From assembly GCA_947488815.1 (NCBI GenBank), contig CANLCC010000006.1:10858-74857 (forward strand): a stretch of 64,000 nt of DNA, written 5' to 3'. This document shows, piece by piece, positions 49,036-57,972 of the stretch (positions are counted from its first letter, which is position 1; the number at the start of each line of letters is the position of its first letter). A program made the translations under genes and the position numbers. Source of the stretch: CAIQIA01 sp945861105. Lineage in GTDB: Bacteria; Cyanobacteriota; Cyanobacteriia; PCC-6307; Cyanobiaceae. Under the pieces are notes generated by a model. That model worked only from the letters and a program-made list of their open reading frames with translations. It searched no databases and was not told where the DNA came from.

Positions 49036-50793
49036 GTGCCGATCCTACCCACGGCCCCAGGCTCCGATCGATCGCTGGCGGTGCCCCGGGAGCTGCATGT
49101 GCCCGTGCTGGTGCTCGGTGGCGGGACCGGTGGTGCCGGCGCCGCCCTCCAGTGCGCCCGCAGTGGCGTGGCCTGCCTGCTGGCCACCCCGGGGCCATGG
49201 CTGGGGGGAATGCTGTCGGCATCAGGGGTCTCGGCCCCGGATGGCAACGAACTGGCGGCCTGGCAGACCGGCCTGTGGGGAGCGCTGCTGAGGCAGCTGC
49301 GGCGTGACCTGCCGGAGGGTCTCGACCACAACTGGGTGAGCTGTTTCGGGTTCCGCCCCGCCGATGCTGAACGGGTGCTGCAGCGCTGGGTGGAGGCCGA
49401 ACCACTGCTCGACTGGCGCCCAGGCCTGGTGCTTCGCGAGCTGGAGCAGCGGGGCTCAAGCTTCACCGCCGCGATTCTCGAGGGATCCGACGGCCTGCTG
49501 CGGATCCGCTTCGAGCTGCTGGTGGACGGCAGCGAACTGGGGGATGCGCTGGCGGTGGGGGGAGTGCCCCATCGTCTGGGATGGGAGCCGCGGGAGCACT
49601 GGCAGGAACCCAGCGCTCCGCCGGCGGCGGACCTGCTCACCAACCCGTTCTTCCAGCGGCAGCCGGTGCAGTCCCCCACCTGGGTGGTGCTGGCCCAGTG
49701 GCGACCTGGCACCCTGCCGATGGAGGGCGGCCCTCTGGCACCGCCCTTCGCGGCGGCGCTGGAGCGGCACCCGTTGGACCGGCTGCTGGCCTATGGCCGC
49801 CTCCCAGGGGATCTGGTGATGCTCAACTGGCCCCTGGACGGCAACGACTGGCACGAGGATCCCGGAGCAGCCTTTTCGGCTGATCCGGCCCGACGGCAGG
49901 CCCAGCTGACGGGGATGCGAAGCCACAGTCTCGGGTTCCTTGAGGCCCTGGCCGCCATCAGCGATGGGGGCCTGGTGGCCGCGGATGCGTTTCCGGGGAC
50001 CCCTGCCTGCCTGGCCCTGCAGCCGTACTGGCGGGAAAGCCGGCGCCTGCAGGGCCATGCCACCGTGCGGGAACAGGACCTGCTGCCCGGTCAGGAATCC
50101 GCCGAGCACCTCCGGACCGCCGTGGCGGTGGGCAACTACCCCAATGACCATCACTATCCAGGCCCCGACTGGCCCCTGGCCGGCCGCAGCCGGCCCTGGG
50201 GTGGTCGCTGGAGCGGCGCCCCCTTCGTCATCCCGTTCGCGGCCCTGCACGGTCCCTCGATCGACAACCTGCTGATGGCGGACAAGGGCATCAGCGTCAG
50301 CCACATGGCCAATGGCGCCACCCGCCTGGGTCCGCTGATCCTCAACATCGGCCAGGCCGCCGGCCTGGCGGCGGCGCTGGCGGTGCACCGGCAGCAGCGA
50401 CCCGCCGACCTGCCCGTGCGCCTGCTGCAGGATCAGCTCATCGGCGACCGTCGAGCGCCGGCGGCCGTGGTGCCCCTCCCGGAGCTGGCCTGGCACGACC
50501 CGGCCTGGCTGGACCAGCAACGCGGGGCCCTTGATGGCCTCGGTCGACGTCGCACTGGCGACGCGCCACCAACCGCGCCGGTGGAACCCGGTGAGGAGGC
50601 CATCAGCCTCGAGATCAACCTTGAGGCGGAAGGGCGTTGGTGGGGCTGGGATGGGCAGCGGCGCTGGCCGCTGATCACCCTCGAACCATCGGTGCGGGCG
50701 ACCCTGCCGCGTTACCAGGGCCGGCGCGTCACCGTCCGCGGTCGGCCGAACCCCTGGGGGCCCTGGTGGCGGATCAACGGCGTCGAGCCCTGA
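49036..50793 (+). CDS. FAD-dependent oxidoreductase of unknown substrate
   Basis: 585 residues from GTG 49036; other starts are GTG 49015 and GTG 49081. The dinucleotide-binding motif VLVLGGGTGGAGAALQCAR lies near residue 25, and a second flavin-like motif LGGMLSASGVSAPDGNELAA follows. The segment NLLMADKGISVSHMANGATR and NIGQAAGLAAALAV near 430 matches the FAD oxidoreductase (PF12831-type) C-terminal FAD region. Substrate unknown. It starts divergently from metG and converges on the RNase gene with a 20-base overlap. The start is not certain because of the overlap with metG. Confidence 0.8.
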   Translation: MPILPTAPGSDRSLAVPRELHVPVLVLGGGTGGAGAALQCARSGVACLLATPGPWLGGMLSASGVSAPDGNELAAWQTGLWGALLRQLRRDLPEGLDHNWVSCFGFRPADAERVLQRWVEAEPLLDWRPGLVLRELEQRGSSFTAAILEGSDGLLRIRFELLVDGSELGDALAVGGVPHRLGWEPREHWQEPSAPPAADLLTNPFFQRQPVQSPTWVVLAQWRPGTLPMEGGPLAPPFAAALERHPLDRLLAYGRLPGDLVMLNWPLDGNDWHEDPGAAFSADPARRQAQLTGMRSHSLGFLEALAAISDGGLVAADAFPGTPACLALQPYWRESRRLQGHATVREQDLLPGQESAEHLRTAVAVGNYPNDHHYPGPDWPLAGRSRPWGGRWSGAPFVIPFAALHGPSIDNLLMADKGISVSHMANGATRLGPLILNIGQAAGLAAALAVHRQQRPADLPVRLLQDQLIGDRRAPAAVVPLPELAWHDPAWLDQQRGALDGLGRRRTGDAPPTAPVEPGEEAISLEINLEAEGRWWGWDGQRRWPLITLEPSVRATLPRYQGRRVTVRGRPNPWGPWWRINGVEP

Positions 50794-52741
50794 GTTCGAG
50801 CCGGTCGTGGCGGCTGCTGACCGCCACCAGCGACAGCTGCAGCACATCTCCGGGGGCCGCCCCGGATTCGACGTCGGCCGCCAGTTCCATGCCCCAGTCG
50901 TCGATGCGCACAAGACCCAGCCCATGGTCCTGACGCAACCAGCGCAGCAGCTGGCAGCGGACGGGAGCGGCCGGGGGTGAGACCTCCAGCCAGTGCTGCA
51001 GCGCCAGGCGCTGGTCCTCCCGGGACACCAGCTGCGCTTCCCGCGCCAGCCGGTCTGCCTGGTCGAGTTCCGGCAGCAGTTGGTCAGCCGTCAGGGGGGG
51101 GAGCGCCAGGGCACCGGTGGCGGCCAGCCATTGGCGATGGGCCAGCAGATCTCCGTAGCGACGGATCGGTGAGGTCCACTGGAGATAGGCCTCCAGGCCG
51201 AGGGATCGGTGGGGTCCAGGGCGTGGTTGCAGTCGGCTGCGGGCCAGGCCGAGACGCTGATGCGCCCAACGCACGGGCCCCTCAGGCAGGGCCAGCAGCT
51301 GTTCTGGAGAGAGGCTGCTGTGGCCGTCCTGGCAGCGGAAGGGCATGGCCACGTCAGCCTTCGCCGCCCAGGCGGCGGCGGCGGCGCCGGCGAGGATCAT
51401 CGCTTCGGCCACCAGGGCGCGGGAGGGGCCCGGCTCGGTGATCACCAGCTCGGGGCCAGCTTCGCCCCTGCGGATCCGCCCTTCGGGCTGGTCCATCGCC
51501 AGGGCACCGCAGCGCGTTCGCCAGTCCCGCCTCGTCCGCAGCATTCCGTCGAGGCAGGCAAGATCTGGGTCCTCCGGCGGGGCCAGCTCGATCAGTTCAT
51601 CGGCATCGGCATAGCTGAGGCTGTAGGCGACACGAATCCAGCTGCGGACCAGACGCGCCTGGCACAGATTGCCGTCTGCGTCGAGGGTCAGCGCCAGGCT
51701 CACCGCCGCCCGCCGCCCGCCGCTGGACAGGCTCAGGGGCCCCGCCCCCAGGACCAGGGGCAGCATCGGTTGGAGGCCACCGCTCAGGTAGAGCGTCGTG
51801 CCGCGGCGTCGGGCCTCGTCATCGATGGCACTGCCGGGGGTGATGAGCCGATGGGGGTCGGCCACGTGCACCCAGATCACCGCAGTGCCGTCGTCGCAAC
51901 GCTCGAGGGCCAGGGCGTCATCAATCTCCCGGGTGCCCGGATCATCGATGCTGATGCTGTGCAGGCCAGTGAGATCGAGGCGCTCCCGATCACCGGGGTG
52001 CTCGCCATCGGCCCCACGGATCAGGGCCTCGGCCTCCTCCAGACAGGCCTGCGGGAAGCCACCGGCCCAGACACTGCGTGACAGGGCCAGGGGCAGATCA
52101 GCCGCCCAGTGGCCGAGGTCCACGAGCAGGCTGCGCAGGGCCTGGGGGGATCCATCACAACGGGCCTGGCCAAGGGCATGCCGCAGATCGTCGGGGCAGT
52201 CGGCCCAGAGGGACAGGTCGTCCCCCTGACGGGTGAGATCGACCAGCCGCCTGAGTTCCAGGGCCTCGCGGCTGCCCGAGGGGGCAGACCAGGCCTGCCT
52301 CTGGCGAACCGCCTGCAGGAAGTCATCACGCCCCTGCTGCCGACGACGCTGCTGGCGTCGCTGCTGACGCATCCGCTTGAGCTCATCAGCGCGGCGGCTG
52401 GTGATGCCGTCGCGACGCAGGCGAAAGAGATCCTGCTGCCCCGCCAGGGCCAGCCAGAGACTGAGGCGTTGCTCTGGGGTGGGCTCACGGTGGAGCAGGT
52501 GAGCGAGTTGCAGGAGCGTCCAACTGGTGCCTGCCGGGGAGCGCTCCGCCCCCTGCCAGGCCATCGCCAGGAGGGTGGAGGCCATGGGCCCGCAGGTCAG
52601 CAGGGATTCCGGATCGGGAGGATGGTCAAGCAGCGGCCAGAGGTCCCGCAGGGGGACAAGACGATCCTGGCCACCACCATGGCCACCGCGGTCGCCGGCC
52701 TGGCGAAGGACGGCCTTCCCCCGCCGCACCTCTTCCACCAC
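50774..52741 (-). CDS. RNase II/RNB-family exoribonuclease
   Basis: 655 residues from GTG 52741. The RNB active-site segment SIDDPGTREIDDALALE (four Asp, about 240) and VADPHRLITPGS, IRVAYSLSYADADELIE and MPFRCQDGHSSLS are present. It ends with an S1/OB-like domain (GDVLQLSLVAVSSRHDRLELRA). It degrades single-stranded RNA 3' to 5'. The frame stays open upstream for about 30 more codons with family-like sequence (PGDLVGLTPTDQPPRLAV) but no ATG, GTG or TTG; a CTG at 52831 is the nearest candidate. So the N-terminus is uncertain. Confidence 0.9.
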   Translation of the reverse strand: MVEEVRRGKAVLRQAGDRGGHGGGQDRLVPLRDLWPLLDHPPDPESLLTCGPMASTLLAMAWQGAERSPAGTSWTLLQLAHLLHREPTPEQRLSLWLALAGQQDLFRLRRDGITSRRADELKRMRQQRRQQRRRQQGRDDFLQAVRQRQAWSAPSGSREALELRRLVDLTRQGDDLSLWADCPDDLRHALGQARCDGSPQALRSLLVDLGHWAADLPLALSRSVWAGGFPQACLEEAEALIRGADGEHPGDRERLDLTGLHSISIDDPGTREIDDALALERCDDGTAVIWVHVADPHRLITPGSAIDDEARRRGTTLYLSGGLQPMLPLVLGAGPLSLSSGGRRAAVSLALTLDADGNLCQARLVRSWIRVAYSLSYADADELIELAPPEDPDLACLDGMLRTRRDWRTRCGALAMDQPEGRIRRGEAGPELVITEPGPSRALVAEAMILAGAAAAAWAAKADVAMPFRCQDGHSSLSPEQLLALPEGPVRWAHQRLGLARSRLQPRPGPHRSLGLEAYLQWTSPIRRYGDLLAHRQWLAATGALALPPLTADQLLPELDQADRLAREAQLVSREDQRLALQHWLEVSPPAAPVRCQLLRWLRQDHGLGLVRIDDWGMELAADVESGAAPGDVLQLSLVAVSSRHDRLELRARRR

Positions 52742-52839
52742 GGCAAGCCTCGGTGGTTGATCGGTGGGCGTGAGACCGACGAGATCCCCGGGGCGGGGTT
52801 CACTCGATCGGGATGGGGCGAGGTCGGCCAGGGGAGGCC

Positions 52840-53061
52840 TCAGCCTTCGGGATTCACGAAGGGCAGCAGAGCCATGATGCGCGCCCGTTTGACCGACAAC
52901 GTCAGGTCACGCTGCTGCTTTGCGGTGAGGCCGGTCATGCGACGAGGAAGAAGCTTGCCCCGTTCGGTGATGAATTTCTTGAGCAGATCAGTGTCCTTGT
53001 AATCAATCGGATCACCAGGCTTGATCGGAGAGAGGCGCTTTTTGAAGAACGAACTGGTCAT
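52840..53061 (-). CDS. rpsR: 30S ribosomal protein S18
   Basis: 73 residues, the normal S18 size. The sequence FFKKRLSPIKPGDPIDYKD at the start and ITERGKLLPRRMTGLTAKQQ and RARIMALLPF at the end are diagnostic. S18 forms a heterodimer with S6 on the platform of the 30S subunit. It follows rpmG by 115 bases on the minus strand; together they form the rpmG-rpsR pair of cyanobacteria and plastids. The RNase gene continues on the same strand. Confidence 0.97.
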   Translation of the reverse strand: MTSSFFKKRLSPIKPGDPIDYKDTDLLKKFITERGKLLPRRMTGLTAKQQRDLTLSVKRARIMALLPFVNPEG

Positions 53062-53176
53062 GGGAGCGGAACGACGACGGGGGCGATGGGGAGGCGTGGA
53101 GTCGGAGTCAGCCGATGTCGGACCTGACAGGGACGCAGGTGGTGGTGGGAGCCCTCAGGAGGGGAGCCCTGGACCA

Positions 53177-53371
53177 TCACTTGATTTCCTTGTGATTGGT
53201 CGACTTATTGCAATGGGGGCAGAACTTCTTGATCTCCAGTCGCTCCGTCGTGTTGCGACGGTTCTTCTCGGTGGTGTAACGGGACACCCCGGGACTGCGC
53301 TTGGCGGGATTGGACCGGCATTCGGTGCACTCGAGAGTGATCACGATCCGGACGCCCTTGTTCTTGGCCAT
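53177..53371 (-). CDS. rpmG: 50S ribosomal protein L33
   Basis: 64 residues from ATG 53371; the upstream in-frame extension crosses the divergent promoter region and is ignored. The zinc-ribbon type is intact: Cys pairs in TLECTECRSN and KKFCPHCNKS. Other segments are MAKNKGVRIVI and SRYTTEKNRRNTTERLE. L33 sits near the E-site on the 50S subunit. It diverges from pheT with an 86-base gap that has a shared TATA core (see the promoter entries). Confidence 0.97.
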   Translation of the reverse strand: MAKNKGVRIVITLECTECRSNPAKRSPGVSRYTTEKNRRNTTERLEIKKFCPHCNKSTNHKEIK

Positions 53372-53393
53372 AAGGACGTTGCGCCGCTTCTGA

Positions 53394-53422
53394 TTGGCGG
53401 TGTGACAATCCTCGACTATAGC
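53394..53422 (+). promoter_or_regulatory. candidate promoter for pheT
   Basis: TTGGCG (53394-53399), a 17-base spacer and TATAGC (53417-53422). Each hexamer has four of six consensus matches. The predicted start lies about 25-30 bases before the pheT ATG (53458). It overlaps the rpmG promoter at the TATA core. Confidence 0.45.
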
Positions 53423-53443
53423 CGATGGGTAGGATCCGCCCAA
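53415..53443 (-). promoter_or_regulatory. candidate promoter for rpmG-rpsR
   Basis: On the minus strand: TTGGGC (53438-53443), a 17-base spacer and TATAGT (53415-53420). The -10 matches five of six and the -35 three of six. The start would be near 53408, giving a leader of about 37 bases before rpmG ATG (53371). The TATA core is shared with the pheT promoter. Confidence 0.45.
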
Positions 53444-53457
53444 CTTCAGGCGATCCG

Positions 53458-55890
53458 ATGCGGGTCTCGCTGCGCTGGCTCCGGGAGCTGGTGCCCTTTC
53501 ACACGGCTCCGGAGGAACTGGCGGAACGGCTGTCCCTGGCTGGCTTCGAGGTCGAGGCCGATGAAGACCTCGAGGCCCGGGCCCGCGGCGTGGTGGTGGG
53601 CAGGGTGCTGAGCCGGGACCCGCACCCGGCGGCCGATCGACTCAGCGTCTGCCGGGTCGATGTCGGTGGCGGCGACCCCCTGCAGATCGTCTGTGGGGCG
53701 CCGAACGTGCGCCAGGACATGGCGGTGGCGGTCGCCCTGGTGGGCAGCCATCTGCCCAGCGTTGACCTGACCATCAAGCCGGCGAGCCTGCGGGGTGTCG
53801 ACAGCCACGGCATGTTGTGCTCCCTCGCTGAGCTCGGTCTGGCCAGTGAGTCGAGCGGGCTGGTCGATCTGGCGGAGGTCGCCGCCGGCAGCGGGCTGGA
53901 GCTGCCGCCACCCGGCCTGCCCGTGGGTCCCCTGCTGGGGCTGGACGATCGCATTCTCGAACTCGCCATCACCGCCAACCGACCTGACGGTCTGTCGATG
54001 CTGGGCATCGCCCGGGAGGTGGCCGCCCTCGAGTCGGTGCATCCGACCCCACCACCGGTCCCCCCCGGTCCGGTGAGTGATGGTGAGGCCCTGGCCGGGG
54101 CGCCCCCCGAAGGCGTGCGGATCGCCCTCACCCGTCTCGAGGGTGTGACGGTGGCACCGTCTCCGACGTGGTTGCAGCGGCGAGTGGAGATGGCCGGTGT
54201 CCGCAGCATCAACACCGTGGTCGACATCACCAATCTGGTGATGCTCGAAACAGGTCAGCCCCTGCATGCCTACGACGGCCAACGGCTGCCAGCCGGGGAC
54301 GGCAGTGGTTTCGGTGTCCGGACCGGCCGCACCGGCGAGAGCCTGCAGACCCTGGACGACCAGCGGCGCCCCCTGGGGCCTGAGCAGCTGTTGATCACCC
54401 ACGGCGACCTGCCGGTGGCTGTGGCGGGGGTGATCGGTGGACTGGAGTCAGCGGTGGACGGGACCACCACGGATGTGGTGCTGGAGTCGGCGGTCTTCCC
54501 ACCCGCCCAGGTGCGTCGCAGTGCCCGCTCCCTCGGCCTGCGCACGGAGGCCTCGGCCCGGTTCGAACGGGGAGTGGCCGCCGCCGCCACCCTGGCGGCC
54601 GCAGACCGGGCCGTGGCACTGCTCCAACAGCTGTGTGGCGCCACGGTTCGTGACCGTCGCTGGAGCGGAGCGGCCCCCGGGGCCGTCGCCGCCGTGGGCC
54701 TGCGCCGCGGCGCCCTCGACCGCCTGCTCGGCCCCCTGCCCACGGACGATGACGCCTTCGCCGCCATCCCGGACGAAACCGTCGTCGCCACCCTGGAGCG
54801 CCTCGGCTGCAGGGTCAGCCCCGATGACGAGGGCTGGCAGGTGACACCCCCTCCGTCCCGGGCCCAGGACCTGCAGCGGGAGGTGGATCTGATCGAGGAG
54901 GTGGCCAGACTGATCGGCTACGACCGCTTCGGGCTGCATCTGCCCGATCCCGTGGAACCCGGCGGTCTGGATGACCCATTGATGGTGCTGCGGCGCCTGC
55001 GGGCTGCCCTGCGCAGTCAGGGGCTGCAGGAGCTCTGCCATCTGTCCCTGGTGCCCACCGACGGGGACCGTCGCGATCAGGTGTGCCTGCACAATCCGCT
55101 GCTGGCGGAGACCAGCAGCCTCCGCCAGCAGCTGCTGCCGGCCCTGCTGCAGGCCGCAGTCCGCAATCTGCAGGCCAGCCGCCCCGGGTTCTGGGGATTC
55201 GAGCTCGGTCACTGCTTTGTGCAGACCCCCGACGGACCCCGCCAGGAACTGCGCCTGGCGGCCGTTCTGGCCGGCGAGAACCGCTCGGAACGCTGGACCA
55301 GCAGTGGCCATGATCGCCAGCCGGACTACTGGCAGGCCCGGGGGATCATCGCCGCCGCCATGGCCGAGATCGGCCTGAGCCTGCAGGACCGTCGCCTGAG
55401 CGATGATCCGCAGCTCCATCCGGGCAGGGCGGCCACCCTTGTGCTGGAAGGCAGACCCCTGGGACGCTTCGGTGCCCTGCACCCCGCCGAAGCCGAACGG
55501 CTGGACGTCCCTGGCGTGATTCATGTGCTCGACCTGGCGGTCGATCCGCTGCTGAAGGCCGCCACACGGCCCCCACGGCTGATACCGACCTTTGCCCCCT
55601 ATCCGGTGGTCCCGGCCAGCGAACGGGATCTGGCCTTCGTCGTCAGCGCCGATCTGGACGCGGCGGCGGTTCTTTCACAGCTGGCCAAGACCGGCGGTGC
55701 CTTGCTGGAAGGGGTGGAACTGCTGGACCGCTACACAGGCAGCCCGGTGCCCAGTGGCTCCTGCAGCCTGGCGGTGCGTCTGCGGTTCCGCGATCCGGCA
55801 GCCACCCTCACGGATGATCAGGTGGATCCGGTGCTGGAACGCCTGCGGCAGGTGCTGGTGGAGCGTTTCAACGCCGATCTGCGCTCCTGA
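53458..55890 (+). CDS. pheT: phenylalanyl-tRNA synthetase beta subunit
   Basis: 810 residues from ATG 53458, where the protein starts RVSLRWLRELVPF. The tRNA-binding OB domain (GRVLSRDPHPAADRLSVCRVD, about 45), B3/B4 core (ELAITANRPDGLSMLGIARE), B5 domain, the beta-type catalytic-like domain (PGFWGFELGHCF) and the C-terminal anticodon-binding fold (YPVVPASERDLAFVV, LTDDQVDPVLERL) are all visible. It pairs with PheS (not in the window). Its end overlaps rlmD by 23 bases on the opposite strand. Confidence 0.97.
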   Translation: MRVSLRWLRELVPFHTAPEELAERLSLAGFEVEADEDLEARARGVVVGRVLSRDPHPAADRLSVCRVDVGGGDPLQIVCGAPNVRQDMAVAVALVGSHLPSVDLTIKPASLRGVDSHGMLCSLAELGLASESSGLVDLAEVAAGSGLELPPPGLPVGPLLGLDDRILELAITANRPDGLSMLGIAREVAALESVHPTPPPVPPGPVSDGEALAGAPPEGVRIALTRLEGVTVAPSPTWLQRRVEMAGVRSINTVVDITNLVMLETGQPLHAYDGQRLPAGDGSGFGVRTGRTGESLQTLDDQRRPLGPEQLLITHGDLPVAVAGVIGGLESAVDGTTTDVVLESAVFPPAQVRRSARSLGLRTEASARFERGVAAAATLAAADRAVALLQQLCGATVRDRRWSGAAPGAVAAVGLRRGALDRLLGPLPTDDDAFAAIPDETVVATLERLGCRVSPDDEGWQVTPPPSRAQDLQREVDLIEEVARLIGYDRFGLHLPDPVEPGGLDDPLMVLRRLRAALRSQGLQELCHLSLVPTDGDRRDQVCLHNPLLAETSSLRQQLLPALLQAAVRNLQASRPGFWGFELGHCFVQTPDGPRQELRLAAVLAGENRSERWTSSGHDRQPDYWQARGIIAAAMAEIGLSLQDRRLSDDPQLHPGRAATLVLEGRPLGRFGALHPAEAERLDVPGVIHVLDLAVDPLLKAATRPPRLIPTFAPYPVVPASERDLAFVVSADLDAAAVLSQLAKTGGALLEGVELLDRYTGSPVPSGSCSLAVRLRFRDPAATLTDDQVDPVLERLRQVLVERFNADLRS

Positions 55891-57277
55891 CCAGACAGGC
55901 CACCGCTTCGCAGTGGGTGGTCTGGGGAAAAAAATCAAGCGGTTGCACCCACTCCAGCGACAGCTGACCATCCCTGGTGAGCTGGGCCAGGTCCCGGGCC
56001 AGGGTGGCGGGGTTGCAGCTGACGTAGGCCAGCCGTTCCGGTGGGTCCACAAGAATCGCCTCCCGCACCGCTGTCTCCAACCCCTTGCGGGGGGGGTCCA
56101 GCAGCAGGGCACGGCTGTCTGGCAACCACTCCGGCAGCAGCTGCTCGACAGCTCCCACCAGGATCTTCACCCGTTCCAGTCCATTGAGCTGGGCGGCCAG
56201 TTCGGCCAGTTCGACACTGGTGCGGTGACGCTCGAAGCCGACCAGATCGATGCCCGGGGCCAGCAGGGGCAGGCTGAGGCTGGCACTGCCGCAGTAGGCA
56301 TCGAGCAGCCGGTCGCCGGAGCGCAGGTCAAGGGCCTCCCGCAACAGGGGCAGCAGTCGCTCGGCCTGGGGCGTATGCACCTGATGGAACGTGTCGATGG
56401 CCACGGGAACGGTGCAGCCTCCAAAGCGGTCAAGCAGCCAGGGGCGGCCGGCCACCAGACGCTCCCTGGCTCCGAACAGCACGTTGGTGGGCCGGGGCTG
56501 CAGATTCAGCACCACACCCACCAGTTCGGGCCACCGCCCCATCCACTCCGCCGCCAGCTCCTCAAGGCCTGGCAGGTCGTCACGCGCGGCGATGAGCCCC
56601 ACCAGGAGATCGCCGCTGTGGTGACCCACCCGCAGCACCAGGTGACGCAGAACGCCCTGGCCGGTGGCTTCGTCGTAGACGGGCCAGCCAGCCGACGAGA
56701 GATCGCCGCAGAGGGGGGCGATCAGACGGTCGATGCGCTCATCGAGCACCGGACAGCGGTCGACTGGCACCAGCTCGTGGCTGCCCCTGCGGTAGAACCC
56801 CGCCTGCAGGCAGCCACCGTCATGGCGCAGGGGCAGGATCGCCCGGTTGCGGTACGCCAGGGTGGCCTCCGCCGCAAGAATCGGCCGCACGGTGGGGGCC
56901 AGACCGCCGACCCGCTGCAGGGTCCGCCGCAGCTGCTGCTCCTTCCAGTTGGCCTGGGACGCATCGGCCCAATGCTGGAGGCTGCAACCACCGCAAGCAC
57001 CGGCCACAGGGCAGGGGGGCTCTCGACGGTCGGGGGCGGCCACGAGCAGATCCTGCAATTCCCCATGGCGGAAGCGCTGCCCCTGGCCAGTGATCAACGC
57101 CCGGACCCGCTCCCCGGGGAGCGCACCGGGGACAAGCACCGGCAACGGGTCCCGCTCGACGCCCTCGGGCGGCGCCGCAATCCCATCACCCTCCAGGCTG
57201 AGATCGCGGACGATCAGCTCGAGGGGGGCCTCGGGAAACTCCGGGGTCGCGGCAGGGGGATCGGCGGTGGTGGTCAC
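55868..57277 (-). CDS. rlmD: 23S rRNA (uracil-1939-C5)-methyltransferase
   Basis: 469 residues from GTG 57277. The N-terminal TRAM domain is followed by the iron-sulfur Cys cluster PPCPVAGACGGCSLQHW (about 90-105). The methyltransferase domain has LLDAYCGSASLSLPLL, LLLDPPRKGLE and the catalytic Cys in YVSCNPATLARDL near 425. RlmD-type enzymes use S-adenosylmethionine on 23S U1939; a closely related RlmCD/RumA specificity is possible. A low-complexity head of 15 residues precedes the TRAM domain. It diverges from apcD. Confidence 0.92.
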   Translation of the reverse strand: MTTTADPPAATPEFPEAPLELIVRDLSLEGDGIAAPPEGVERDPLPVLVPGALPGERVRALITGQGQRFRHGELQDLLVAAPDRREPPCPVAGACGGCSLQHWADASQANWKEQQLRRTLQRVGGLAPTVRPILAAEATLAYRNRAILPLRHDGGCLQAGFYRRGSHELVPVDRCPVLDERIDRLIAPLCGDLSSAGWPVYDEATGQGVLRHLVLRVGHHSGDLLVGLIAARDDLPGLEELAAEWMGRWPELVGVVLNLQPRPTNVLFGARERLVAGRPWLLDRFGGCTVPVAIDTFHQVHTPQAERLLPLLREALDLRSGDRLLDAYCGSASLSLPLLAPGIDLVGFERHRTSVELAELAAQLNGLERVKILVGAVEQLLPEWLPDSRALLLDPPRKGLETAVREAILVDPPERLAYVSCNPATLARDLAQLTRDGQLSLEWVQPLDFFPQTTHCEAVACLVRSADRR

Positions 57278-57356
57278 CCCTGCACCCTAGAAGCCCGTCG
57301 CGTTACAGCTCGCGGCGAAACGGCCCCCAGGGAAGGGAGTGCCGCTGTCGGGTCCT

Positions 57357-57362
57357 TACACT
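57357..57362 (+). promoter_or_regulatory. -10-like box for apcD
   Basis: TACACT, four of six matches to TATAAT, 21 bases before the apcD ATG. No clear -35. Cyanobacterial photosynthesis genes often lack a good -35, so this is only suggestive. Confidence 0.3.
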
Positions 57363-57383
57363 GCGTCAGGCTCCGGGACTGCC

Positions 57384-57878
57384 ATGAGCGTTGTTCGCGA
57401 TCTGATCCTCGTCGCAGATGATGAGCTGCGGTATCCAAGCAGCGGAGAACTGCGCTCCATGGCTGACTTCCTCAGTGGTGGAACCCAGCGCATCCGCATT
57501 GCCAAGATCCTCACCGAGAACGAGCGCAAGATCGTCGACCAGTCGGCGAAGGTTCTCTTCAGCCGCCGTCCCGAGTACGTGGCACCGGGGGGTAACGCCT
57601 ATGGCCAGAAGCAGCGGGCCCAGTGCCTGCGCGACTTCTCCTGGTATCTGCGCCTCGTGAGCTACGCCGTGCTGGCGGGGAGCACCTCCTTCATTGAAAC
57701 CACCGGTCTCGTGGGTGCCCGCGAGATGTACAACAGCCTCGGTGTGCCGATGCCCGGAATGGTGGAATCGATGCGCTGCCTCAAGGAAGCATCCGTTGAC
57801 CTTGTGGCGCCGGAGGATGCAGCCCTGCTCTCTCCCTACTTCGACTTTCTGATCCAGGGGATGCAGACCACCACCTGA
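57384..57878 (+). CDS. apcD: allophycocyanin-B alpha subunit
   Basis: 164 residues from ATG 57384. The chromophore-bearing Cys81 lies in RAQCLRDFSWYLR, and the sequence SVVRDLILVADDELRYPSSG at the start and YNSLGVPMPGMVESM near the end match ApcD rather than ApcA, in which the N-terminus differs. ApcD is a terminal emitter of the phycobilisome core and helps pass energy toward photosystem I. Linkage to other phycobilisome genes is not seen; it is a single gene. It is followed by a 9-bp hairpin. Confidence 0.93.
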   Translation: MSVVRDLILVADDELRYPSSGELRSMADFLSGGTQRIRIAKILTENERKIVDQSAKVLFSRRPEYVAPGGNAYGQKQRAQCLRDFSWYLRLVSYAVLAGSTSFIETTGLVGAREMYNSLGVPMPGMVESMRCLKEASVDLVAPEDAALLSPYFDFLIQGMQTTT

Positions 57879-57905
57879 CGTCTCAGGCTGATTGGGCCAG
57901 ACCCA

Positions 57906-57932
57906 GGCCTGGTCTCGCCATGGGACCAGGCC
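57906..57932. terminator. 9-bp hairpin after apcD
   Basis: Perfect 9-bp arms (57906-57914 and 57924-57932) close a nine-base loop. It starts 28 bases after the apcD stop. It is followed by an AT-rich stretch with short T-runs (57946-57958). A rho-independent-like terminator of apcD is likely. Confidence 0.6.
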
Positions 57933-57972
57933 GAGCGCTTCAATTAAAGTTTTTCAAGTTGATTCAGCACCG

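Noticed and set aside
47544..49307. A 587-codon open frame on the plus strand opposite metG.
   Set aside because: It is the antisense shadow of metG in a GC-rich genome. metG has complete HIGS and KMGKS motifs; the opposite frame has no family pattern.
55892..55927. CCAGAC/GTCTGG pairing after pheT as a terminator.
   Set aside because: It lies in the rlmD coding end and needs a bulge; the A-run beyond it is on the wrong side for termination of pheT.
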